NCBI GenBank assembly: GCA_021775095.1
Contig: JAJFII010000069.1
Span: 1 to 64,000 of the forward strand
Length of the DNA stretch: 64,000 nt
Direction of reading: 5' to 3'
From: Rhodospirillales bacterium
GTDB taxonomy: Bacteria; Pseudomonadota; Alphaproteobacteria; Rhodospirillales; Casp-alpha2
Positions 53,989 through 61,752 of this stretch are shown piece after piece; position 1 is the first letter of the stretch, and each line of letters begins with the position of its first letter. Position numbers and translations under genes: made by a program. The notes beneath the pieces are model-generated. The model made no database searches and was not told where the DNA came from. It was given only the letters and a program-made list of their open reading frames with translations.

Positions 53989-55149
53989 ATGAATTTTGAG
54001 TTGTCGCCATCGCAAAATGATCTGAAGGAGGCGGCGCGGCGGTTTGCCCGTGAGCAGCTTGTTGAGGTGGCCCGCGAGATTGAAGTCACGGCGACGGCTC
54101 CGTCCCGCGCGTTGTTAAATCGGTATGCGGAAATGGGGTTTTTGGGGGTCAATGTTGGCGAAGCCTATGGTGGTTTAGGCCTCGGCAACCTGGAAGCCCT
54201 TATCGTCCTGGAAGAGTTTGCGAAAATTTCTTCCGCCGTCGCCTTTCCAATATTTGAGTCCAGTGTTGGCCCGGTACGGGCCATCGAATTTTTTGCCAGC
54301 GAAACGCTCAAACAAAGGATTATTCCGGCGGTTTGTGCGGGTGAGATGATTGTCGCTGTTGCCATGTCGGAACCACAGGCGGGAACCGCGTTGACGGATT
54401 TAACAACCCGTGCCGAGGTTCGGGGCGACAAAATCATCATCACTGGTAATAAACGCTGGTGTTCCGGCGGCGGCCATTCTGATGCCTACGTGGTTTATTG
54501 CAAACTCTCTGACGCCCCAGGTGCCAAGGGAATTGGCGCCGTTCTGGTGGAAAAAACCAGGGAAGGCGTATCTTTCGGCGAACCCGAACAGTTGATGGGG
54601 TTTCGCGGGATCCCGTCAGCTGATATCTATCTGGACTCCGTTGAAGTGCCGCTCGATAACCTGATTGTACCGGCCGGTGGATTTGCAAAATTGATGGAAG
54701 CCTTTGATCTGGAACGTTGCGGTAATGCGACTATGGCCCTGGGGCAGGCGTCGGGTGCCCTGGAGGACGTTTTGGACTATGTCCAGGAGCGTCGGCAATT
54801 TGGCAAAGAACTGGTCGAGTTTCAGGCGGTACAGATCAAACTGGCGGAAATGGCCATGCGGGTTGAGGCGGCTCGGTTGTTGATATATCGCGCCGCAGTG
54901 AATGCCGAAAAGGGGCTGCCGAGCATTTTTGAATCGTCCACGGCGAAATGTTTCAGCAATGAGATGGCCCGTGAAGTGACCAGTGATGCGGTGCAGTTGA
55001 TGGGTGGATACGGGTATTCAAAAGACCATCCCATGGAGCGGAGGATGCGCGATTCCTGGGGGTGGGGGATTGCCGGCGGCACCATAGATATTCAGAAAAT
55101 AAACATAGCGGCGTCTCTGATCGGTCGGCGTTTCGATCAAAGGAAATAA
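53989..55149 (+). CDS. Acyl-CoA dehydrogenase (variant catalytic-base position)
   Basis: A 386-aa acyl-CoA dehydrogenase. In the C-terminal motif the usual Glu of YEGT is Gly (GIAGGTIDIQK), while Glu242 in FDLERCG lies where isovaleryl-CoA dehydrogenase keeps its base. So the enzyme probably uses the isovaleryl type of catalytic geometry. FAD-contact segments AMSEPQAGTALTDL and the GGYGYSKDHPMER helix are normal. It is co-transcribed with the MFS gene upstream and the CoA transferase downstream. Confidence 0.91.
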   Translation: MNFELSPSQNDLKEAARRFAREQLVEVAREIEVTATAPSRALLNRYAEMGFLGVNVGEAYGGLGLGNLEALIVLEEFAKISSAVAFPIFESSVGPVRAIEFFASETLKQRIIPAVCAGEMIVAVAMSEPQAGTALTDLTTRAEVRGDKIIITGNKRWCSGGGHSDAYVVYCKLSDAPGAKGIGAVLVEKTREGVSFGEPEQLMGFRGIPSADIYLDSVEVPLDNLIVPAGGFAKLMEAFDLERCGNATMALGQASGALEDVLDYVQERRQFGKELVEFQAVQIKLAEMAMRVEAARLLIYRAAVNAEKGLPSIFESSTAKCFSNEMAREVTSDAVQLMGGYGYSKDHPMERRMRDSWGWGIAGGTIDIQKINIAASLIGRRFDQRK

Positions 55150-55153
55150 CCAA

Positions 55154-56380
55154 ATGGAACATGTCAACGCGCCCATGGGCGCTTTGAAGGGGGTGCGGGT
55201 GATTGACCTGAGCCGGGTATTGGGCGGTCCGTCGTGCACGCAGATTCTCGCCGACCATGGTGCCGATGTGATTAAAGTGGAACCGCCAACCGGTGACGAA
55301 ACCCGGGAGTGGGGCCCGCCGTTTGAAAAAGACGAAAATGGCGATAACATCGCGAGCTCTTATTTTATTGGTGTGAACCGCAATAAACGGTGCATTTCCC
55401 TCGACCTGCGAACAGAAGAAGGCAAAGCCGTTCTGTTGCGGTTGCTCGAATCCGCAGATGTCCTGGTTGATAACTTTAAGGCCGGGTCCATGGAAAAATG
55501 GGGTCTGGGATACGAACAGGTTCTCAAATCCAAATTCCCAAAACTCATCCATTGTCAGATAACCGGGTTCGGTGCCGATGGACCGTTGGGCGGATATCCC
55601 GGATATGATGCGGCGGTCCAGGCCATGACCGGGCTTTTCAGTATCAATGGCAGCCCGCAATCGGGACCAACCCGGATTGGCATCCCGATTGTTGATCTGG
55701 GTATGGGCATGAACGCGGTCATCGGTATTTGTATGGCGCTGATCGAACGGCATACTTCGGGATTGGGCCAGGCCATTGATATTTCCCTGTATGATACCGG
55801 CGTTGCCTTGCAGTTCCCGCACGGTTCCAACTGGTTTATGAGTGGCAACCGGCCCAAGCGGGTCGGTAACGCCCATACCAATGTTGCGCCCTATGATTTG
55901 TTTCCAACCAAAACCCAACCGTTGTTTATTGCCATTGGCAATAATGGTCAGTTTCGAAAAGCCATGGAAATATTAAACAAACCAGAACTCGCCGAAGATC
56001 CGCGTTTTGTCAGCAATGGCCGTCGCATTGAAAACCTGGCCGCGCTGACGGCTGAAATTACCGCCCTACTTGCCGACCTGGACGGTGCCCAGTTGAACGA
56101 ACAATTTCTGAAGGCCGGCGTGCCAGCCGGTCTGGCGCAATCCGTCGACGAGGTGGTTAACCATCCGCATACCATCCACCGTAAAATGATTGTTGAAGAC
56201 GACGGGTACTGTGGTTTGGCGGCACCAGTGAAATTCAGCCGAACGCCGGCGACCTTTCGCAGTAAACCAGCGCCCTTTGCCGCCCATACTTACGACGTTC
56301 TAGAGGAAGCCGGTTATACGGAAGCGGAAATCGACCAATTAATCGGACTCGGCGCTGTCGTTTCGCGACGCAACACTTGA
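55154..56380 (+). CDS. CaiB/BaiF family CoA transferase
   Basis: A 408-aa family III CoA transferase. Features include LKGVRVIDLSRVLGGPSCTQILADHGADVIKVE, the NRNKRCISLDL segment and the catalytic Asp181 in PIVDLGMG. It starts 4 bases after the dehydrogenase stop, with AAAGGA upstream. The two enzymes and the MFS transporter form a likely import-activation-oxidation set for one carboxylic acid. Confidence 0.92.
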   Translation: MEHVNAPMGALKGVRVIDLSRVLGGPSCTQILADHGADVIKVEPPTGDETREWGPPFEKDENGDNIASSYFIGVNRNKRCISLDLRTEEGKAVLLRLLESADVLVDNFKAGSMEKWGLGYEQVLKSKFPKLIHCQITGFGADGPLGGYPGYDAAVQAMTGLFSINGSPQSGPTRIGIPIVDLGMGMNAVIGICMALIERHTSGLGQAIDISLYDTGVALQFPHGSNWFMSGNRPKRVGNAHTNVAPYDLFPTKTQPLFIAIGNNGQFRKAMEILNKPELAEDPRFVSNGRRIENLAALTAEITALLADLDGAQLNEQFLKAGVPAGLAQSVDEVVNHPHTIHRKMIVEDDGYCGLAAPVKFSRTPATFRSKPAPFAAHTYDVLEEAGYTEAEIDQLIGLGAVVSRRNT

Positions 56381-56385
56381 ATTCG

Positions 56386-57006
56386 TCAGGTCAACGGCAG
56401 CATCACATGTTGCTGATAGGCATCCCTGGCCGCTAATCGATCCCACCAGCGTTTCAGGTTGGGCAGTTCCGGTCGGTCAAAGTCCATGGTATGCCAGCGA
56501 TAGGCAGAACATCCAACGGGTACATCACCCATTGTCAGTTCGTCACCGGTGACGAAATCGCGCGATTGCAAATGGGTGTCGAGCAATGCCCAGGTCACCG
56601 ATGCCTTTTCGATTGCACCGTTTAGCGCTGCGTGGTCGCGGTCTTCATCGATGGTTCGAATAAGCTGCCAAAAGATCGTGGTCATCGAGGCATGGAGGGA
56701 TGTCAGGTACCAATCCATCCATTGATTGCAATGGGCGCGGTCGTGCAGGGATTGCGGGAACCAGGGCGCAGCACCCTGCCGTTCGCAGAGATAGCGAACA
56801 ATCGCATTCGATTCCCAAAGAAAAAAATCGCCATCAACCAGGGTCGGGACGACGCCATTCGGGTTTTTTGCCAGGTAAGCGTCTGTGTTGTTACCGCCAA
56901 AGGCACCGCCGATGTCATTCCGTTCAACGGAAATGCCGATTTCCGCTGCACACCACATGACTTTTTGTACATTGATCGAATTGGGGCGTCCAAGTATTTG
57001 TATCAT
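56386..57006 (-). CDS. Glutathione S-transferase family protein
   Basis: A 206-aa GST. The thioredoxin-like N-domain starts MIQILGRPNSINVQKVMW, with the GSH-binding NPNGVVPTLVDGDFFLWESNAI at about residues 48-69. The helical C-domain follows. The Ser and Asn near the start (PNSINV) may serve as the thiol-activating residue. It ends 5 bases from the convergent CoA transferase stop. Confidence 0.9.
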   Translation of the reverse strand: MIQILGRPNSINVQKVMWCAAEIGISVERNDIGGAFGGNNTDAYLAKNPNGVVPTLVDGDFFLWESNAIVRYLCERQGAAPWFPQSLHDRAHCNQWMDWYLTSLHASMTTIFWQLIRTIDEDRDHAALNGAIEKASVTWALLDTHLQSRDFVTGDELTMGDVPVGCSAYRWHTMDFDRPELPNLKRWWDRLAARDAYQQHVMLPLT

Positions 57007-57093
57007 TGATTATCTTTCCTGTTGAGGTTCTCGCCGGATTGTAACATCCGTTCACATTTTGATAACAACCTGTTCATCCTGTAAACACATGGG

Positions 57094-57274
57094 GTTGCTA
57101 TGTTTCTATCTTAGATCGACGACTGTCGGTTCATTTCTCGGACTGACAGTCGGTTTAAAAGTTAAAAAATATATGGTTTTTAACTTTTAAAGTTCGTTCC
57201 GTACACACCGGTAGCAGTCCCGGTGTGTACCTCCCAACTGGGGGCTTAAGATTTATCTTAAGCCCCTCTTTTTT
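57094..57274 (+). ncRNA. Candidate structured small RNA with four stem-loops
   Basis: No plus-strand gene precedes this region, yet it folds as a chain of strong stems. SL1 pairs 57120-57130 with 57142-57152 (11 bp including one G-U). SL2 pairs 57154-57168 with 57177-57191 (15 bp, all perfect, A/U-rich). SL3 pairs 57201-57211 with 57220-57230 (11 bp, perfect). SL4 pairs 57241-57250 with 57257-57266 (10 bp, perfect) and runs into a T-rich tail. A possible promoter is TTGATA at 57059-57064 with TAAACA at 57082-57087 (17-base spacing), which would place the 5' end near 57094. The unpaired linker between SL3 and SL4 contains CUCCC, which could pair with Shine-Dalgarno sequences. No known RNA family is recognised. 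Confidence 0.7.
57241..57274 (+). terminator. Intrinsic terminator of the candidate small RNA
   Basis: GGGGCTTAAG / CTTAAGCCCC with loop ATTTAT, followed by TCTTTTTT. The T-tract is on the plus strand, so it does not fit the minus-strand response regulator gene that ends at 57289; on the minus strand the stem is followed by mixed sequence rather than a U-run. Confidence 0.9.
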
Positions 57275-57288
57275 GGGCAAGGAACGAA

Positions 57289-57999
57289 TTATTTAAGATC
57301 TGCGCTGAATTTGTAGCCACATCCCAGAACGGTTGTAATAATTTCTGGGCGCCGCGGGTTGGATTCAATTTTCTTTCGGATACGGCTTATCAGAACGTCA
57401 ATCAAACGGTCCGTCGGCGAATCCGCGTCCTGACTAACCGCGTCGAGCAGATAGGCACGGCTTAAGACCCGGTTCGGGGCTTTTATGAGAGCTGCCAAAA
57501 GATTAAATTCTGCTCGCGTGAATGGAACCGTCGCATCGTTGGGATTGGTTACGGTATGGGCCGTTAAATCCATTCGCCAATTGTTAAAATGATAAATTTC
57601 GGAGCGGGCGTCCAGTTTTTCGCCGGCTTCAGATTGGGCCGTACGGCCCAACAGATTGCGAATACGCAATATGAGTTCTTCCGGATCGAAGGGTTTGGTC
57701 ATGTAATCGTCGGCACCAACTTCAAGCGCCGCAAGACGATCACTCTTACCCTGACGTGCCGTCAAAACAATTATCGGCAGATGCGATCTTGCACGGACCT
57801 GGCGGGCCAGTGTAAGGCCATCTTCGTCGGGGAGCCCCAAATCCAACAGGATGAGGTCAATTTTTTCGCTGTCGACGCAGGCTAACATTTCCTTGCCTGT
57901 CATTGCCAAGCTAATGGCAAATCCTTCCCGCAACAAATAAGCCGCGAGTAGCGCCTGTACCATTTCGTCGTCTTCGACGATTAGCAGTCGTTGTTTCAT
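57289..57999 (-). CDS. OmpR/PhoB family response regulator
   Basis: A 236-aa regulator. The receiver (residues 1-120) has acidic pocket VEDDE, phosphoacceptor Asp53 in LLDLGLPDEDG and Lys in MTKPFDPEE. The winged helix C-terminus (about residues 140-234) shows FTRAEFNLLAALIKAPNRVLSRAYLLDAV and a recognition helix DRLIDVLISRIRKKIE. No kinase is adjacent, so its partner is elsewhere. A hairpin over the start codon may regulate its translation. Confidence 0.93.
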   Translation of the reverse strand: MKQRLLIVEDDEMVQALLAAYLLREGFAISLAMTGKEMLACVDSEKIDLILLDLGLPDEDGLTLARQVRARSHLPIIVLTARQGKSDRLAALEVGADDYMTKPFDPEELILRIRNLLGRTAQSEAGEKLDARSEIYHFNNWRMDLTAHTVTNPNDATVPFTRAEFNLLAALIKAPNRVLSRAYLLDAVSQDADSPTDRLIDVLISRIRKKIESNPRRPEIITTVLGCGYKFSADLK

Positions 58000-58018
58000 A
58001 CCAAAAGGCTCCTTGGTA
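57999..58018 (-). promoter_or_regulatory. Hairpin sequestering the response regulator ribosome binding site
   Basis: The minus-strand leader reads TACCAAGG-AGCC-TTTTGGTA and then TG completes the start codon. The eight paired positions (two G-U) cover the AAGGAG ribosome binding site. Opening of this stem would be needed for translation. A base of the ATG itself is in the stem. Confidence 0.45.
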
Positions 58019-58270
58019 CCGTATTTCGTAATTTTTTTATATACCCTGTAGCCTAGACGGATAGGCAGCGTAATTCAATTATATAAATTCACATGTATTT
58101 ACATGTATGTCATGGTTTGTTTATTAGTCTGCAACGCTGAACGCATAGGCTGCACCCCTAGATAGCAAAATGACTGGCCTGAAGGGTTCAGGGAGTTGGA
58201 AACAAATTTTGTTAATTGTGATAATTCTTTGCAGGAATTGCATGTAATAATGGCGCCAGAGGATCCAAAT

Positions 58271-58588
58271 ATGTCAGAAAACAGCGGAATATGTGAATAC
58301 CTCCTTGGCGCACGTGAAAAAATCGTTTGTCTGCCAAAAAACATACGGTTTGACGGGGCAAATTTCGGCCGGGCAAAAGACGATCTGATTATCGGGGATA
58401 AACAGGGATGCCGGGTTTTTGTCCGCGGTTTCTTCGCCCAGGCCAAGTATCCGTCGATCGTTAATCACCACGGTGAACATATGGCTGGCGATCTTGCTGC
58501 GGCCTTTGTTAAATTGTCGCCGCTTGCTGTGACGGCGCTCCTTGAAATTGATAAACAGCCGGACGAAAAAGTCGATTCTTATTCTTAA
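58271..58588 (+). CDS. Small protein of unknown function
   Basis: A 105-aa protein from ATG 58271, which has AGAGGA about 8 bases upstream. Earlier in-frame starts at 58196 (TTG) and 58250 have weaker sites. Beta-rich segment VCLPKNIRFDGANFGRAKDDLIIGD then FVRGFF with PSIVNHHGEHMAGD resembles the N-terminal modules of large RTX-type secreted proteins by eye, but it ends after 105 residues. No partner is adjacent, though a TolC-type gene lies 2 kb downstream. Function unknown. Confidence 0.62.
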   Translation: MSENSGICEYLLGAREKIVCLPKNIRFDGANFGRAKDDLIIGDKQGCRVFVRGFFAQAKYPSIVNHHGEHMAGDLAAAFVKLSPLAVTALLEIDKQPDEKVDSYS

Positions 58589-58685
58589 TTTATTCGATCT
58601 GCCCTAAAACCATTGCCGATTTGACACGGCTTGGCAAAACCGCAAGTCTTTCCTGATCACTACCGGGACCGGGAAACAAAGTATA

Positions 58686-60134
58686 ATGGTTATGGCTCAG
58701 AAATCTTACTGGCAAAACTATATTAATGGCCGGTGGGCGGATGGCGGTGATCAGGGTCGAATCCCCATCGAGAATCCAGCGACGGGTAAGACCTTTTGCG
58801 AAGTTGCGGAAGCGACGGTCGGCGACGTCGACCTGGCTGTGGCGGCGGCAAAATGCTGCCACGTGGCACGGGCCGTAATAAAGATCCCGCCGGCCCAACG
58901 TGCCCGCATGATGGCGCAAGTCGCCGACTACCTGCGTAAGCATTTGGCGGCAATCGCCGATATCGTTGTCCTGGATACCGGTAAACGCATTATGGATGCC
59001 AAAGGCGAAGTCGAAATGGCGGCGCGGTACTTTGAGTACTACGGTGGCGCCGCCGATAAGCTGGAGGGTGTATCCATTCCCTTGGGCGACGGTTTTATGA
59101 ATTATACGGTGCATTCCCCGTTTGGCGTTTCAGCTCAAATTGTCCCATGGAATTATCCGCTTGTCATTGCCGCTCGATCGGTCGCTGCGGCTTTTGCCAC
59201 GGGCAATACATCTGTTGTTAAATCTCCGGAACTTGCGCCCTTGTCCGTGTATGCCATTGTCGAGGCTTGCGCCCATGCGGAATTTCCGCCAGGCGCGATA
59301 AATGTCCTATGTGGATATGGTCACACAGCAGGTGCCGCTTTGGTTCGTCACCAAGGCGTCAATCAGCTGGTTTTTACGGGTTCGGTCCAAACCGGACAGG
59401 CGATTTTACGGAGTGCCGCTGAATTGGTGGTTCCTTGTGTAATGGAACTGGGCGGTAAATCGGCCGGTGTTGTTTTTGCCGATGCCAATTTGGACGACGT
59501 AGTTGACAGTGCGCGCAATGGTATATTTCGCCATGCCGGTCAGGTCTGTTCGGCCATGTCTCGCCTGGTGGTCCATAAAAGCCGGTATCAGGAGACCGTC
59601 GATGCGATTGTCAAAATGGCAGAACACTTGAGCATTGGCCCGGGTCGTGATGACCATGACATAACACCGGTCATGTCAGCCGGACAATTAGACCGCATCG
59701 AAGGATATTGTCTGGGTGCGGTACAACAAGGGGCAATTGCAGCAACAGGCGGGCGCCGGCTTGCGTCCCTCGACGGTCATTTTATGCCACCCACCGTATT
59801 CGCCGGGGTAAAACCCCACATGACGATCGCCAACGAGGAGGTTTTCGGCCCGGTTCTGTCGGTCTTGACGTTTTCAGACCCCGAGGAAGCAATTGCCCTT
59901 GCCAATGGTACGGAATACGGACTGGCGGCGGGCGTGTTCAGTCGTGACATAAACCGATCCCATTGGGCGGCACAACGTCTTGAAGCCGGTCAGGTTTATA
60001 TCAACCAGTGGCACGTCGGAGGTGTCGAAACGCCGTTTGGCGGCATGAAAAAATCGGGTTTTGGCCGTGAAAAGGGCCAGGAAGCTTTATTAAATTATGT
60101 TCAGACGAAAAGTGTGACCCTGCGGCTCGCTTGA
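58686..60134 (+). CDS. Aldehyde dehydrogenase family protein
   Basis: A 482-aa NAD(P)-dependent aldehyde dehydrogenase. The cofactor-binding PWNYP (Asn155) and VVKSPELAP (Lys179), general base Glu254 in MELGGKS, and nucleophile Cys288 in GQVCSAM are all in place. The C-terminal PFGGMKKSGFGREKG is typical. It might be a betaine-aldehyde or aminoaldehyde enzyme, but no substrate is indicated. It stands alone. The start is ATG 58686 or 58692. Confidence 0.93.
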   Translation: MVMAQKSYWQNYINGRWADGGDQGRIPIENPATGKTFCEVAEATVGDVDLAVAAAKCCHVARAVIKIPPAQRARMMAQVADYLRKHLAAIADIVVLDTGKRIMDAKGEVEMAARYFEYYGGAADKLEGVSIPLGDGFMNYTVHSPFGVSAQIVPWNYPLVIAARSVAAAFATGNTSVVKSPELAPLSVYAIVEACAHAEFPPGAINVLCGYGHTAGAALVRHQGVNQLVFTGSVQTGQAILRSAAELVVPCVMELGGKSAGVVFADANLDDVVDSARNGIFRHAGQVCSAMSRLVVHKSRYQETVDAIVKMAEHLSIGPGRDDHDITPVMSAGQLDRIEGYCLGAVQQGAIAATGGRRLASLDGHFMPPTVFAGVKPHMTIANEEVFGPVLSVLTFSDPEEAIALANGTEYGLAAGVFSRDINRSHWAAQRLEAGQVYINQWHVGGVETPFGGMKKSGFGREKGQEALLNYVQTKSVTLRLA

Positions 60135-60223
60135 GTTTCGCGCAATGACCCCACAATAAAAGACGTGAAAGCGACCCGCCACAGGATTTTTCTATCCTCA
60201 AAGGCGACTTTGTCGCCACCTTG

Positions 60224-61552
60224 TTAAGGCGGCGTCAGCCGCAGATAGGCGGGGGTCAATCGTCCGATTGCCAAAAGCAACTGATAAACGGCGATCCGTT
60301 CGTCGTAGGACGCCGACGTGAAATTGATTTGTGCCGAGTTAACCTCATTTTCCGCATCGAGGACATTGATGACATTTTCTTTGCCCGCTTCCCGCAGTTT
60401 TTTGCGCGAGGCAAAGACTTCTGAGGCAATATTTACGGCATTTTCCAGCAGATCCAGGCGTTGTTTTGCGGTGATCAGTGCCTGCCACGATAATTTGGTT
60501 TGTTCGATCACGCGGCGTCGGATGCGGTCCTGTTCGTCCTGGCTGGCGCGGTATTGAAATTTAGCCTGTGATAAAGACGCCGGGGTCGTCATGCCACTAA
60601 AGAGGTCCCAACTGGCACGCATGGTTACGGAAAAGTCCCGGCGCGAGCCAATGACGGTATCCGCATGTTTTTCATAATTCGCCTGACCCTCCATATCCAG
60701 GGACGGAAAGTATTGACCGCGGATGGATTTTTGCCGCTCACGCGCCAGTTCAACCGTTGTCCCGGCGCTCTCCAGCGTTGGGTTTTCGCCGAGGCCGATC
60801 TCGATGGCGTGTTCCAGGGTGCTGGGAATCAGATCGATAGGGGGCACCGGATCGAGCATGGAATCGACAAGGGGCGGGTGGTTAAAAAGTGCTGAATAAC
60901 GGGAAATCGCATCGATCATTGCGCCCTCGAAGGTTACCCGGCGTTCCTTCGCAATCTGCAGGCGGGACTTGGCTTGCAAAACGTCAACAGCAACGCCGGA
61001 CCCCCGCTGCACGCGCTCGTCTTCCAAATTGAGTTGGCGTTGAATGGTCGCTTCGTTTTCCCGTGCCAGTTCAATCAGGCGTTTTTGACGCAGCACATTG
61101 ACATAACTGTTAACCCCTTCAAAAGCCGTATTTTGGCGGGTATTCTCAACTTCAATGCGGGCAATTTCTTTGTTCAGCCGTGCCGTGCGGGTATCAGCAC
61201 GGGTTTGAAATCCGTTGAACAGATTTTGCGTAATGGTAAAGTTCTGGGTGTAATTGGTTCGGCTGGAGGCTTTGCCGCCCTGGCCATCCCCCTCATTTCG
61301 TGTGCCGGGACTGTCGACCATTTGATGGCCGGTTTCCGTGGTGCTTGAGACCGTCGGAAAATATCCGGCGTTGGCGATATCAATGCCCTTGCGTTGGGCC
61401 TCCAGGGTTTTTGCCGCTGCCCTGATCTGCGGGTGGTCCAGGATTAATCCGGCCAGCTCCGTTTCCAATGACGCCGACTGTACCGCCACTGTCCCCATAA
61501 AAAGACCGCAGCCTGCAAGAATTAGGGTTCGGATCATAGCCAGTTTCAACAC
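60224..61552 (-). CDS. TolC family outer membrane efflux/secretion protein
   Basis: A 442-aa TolC-type outer-membrane channel with a signal peptide (LILAGCGLFMGTVAVQSAS), then duplicated helical coiled-coil repeats. The LFNGFQTRADTRTARLNKEIARIEVENTRQNTAFEGVNSYVNVLR and DLFSGMTTPASLSQAKFQYRASQDEQDRIRR segments are the two tunnel halves. No adapter or ABC protein is next to it in this window. The start is TTG 61552 or ATG 61537. Confidence 0.92.
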   Translation of the reverse strand: MLKLAMIRTLILAGCGLFMGTVAVQSASLETELAGLILDHPQIRAAAKTLEAQRKGIDIANAGYFPTVSSTTETGHQMVDSPGTRNEGDGQGGKASSRTNYTQNFTITQNLFNGFQTRADTRTARLNKEIARIEVENTRQNTAFEGVNSYVNVLRQKRLIELARENEATIQRQLNLEDERVQRGSGVAVDVLQAKSRLQIAKERRVTFEGAMIDAISRYSALFNHPPLVDSMLDPVPPIDLIPSTLEHAIEIGLGENPTLESAGTTVELARERQKSIRGQYFPSLDMEGQANYEKHADTVIGSRRDFSVTMRASWDLFSGMTTPASLSQAKFQYRASQDEQDRIRRRVIEQTKLSWQALITAKQRLDLLENAVNIASEVFASRKKLREAGKENVINVLDAENEVNSAQINFTSASYDERIAVYQLLLAIGRLTPAYLRLTPP

Positions 61553-61752
61553 CCTTTAAGTGGCCCACCGGCCACCCCGTTATCGAATCCCTTATTTTAA
61601 TCCGAGCGCTAATCCAGGTCAAACCACTGCTGCGGAATTTATCCGTTTGTTTTCAGTTGGTTAACATAAACAAATACAAAAACACTCCTTGATGGGGCTA
61701 TATGCTGCGGTGAACAGCCCGTTGTCACTACAACATTTAGCGGCGCAAAGGG

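Noticed and set aside
54953-55918. A 321-codon minus-strand frame opposite the acyl-CoA dehydrogenase and CoA transferase
   Set aside because: Spans the junction of two solid plus-strand genes and resembles nothing.
57289-57999. 57241-57274 as terminator of the response regulator gene
   Set aside because: The T-run is on the plus strand; the minus-strand transcript would lack a U-tract after the stem.
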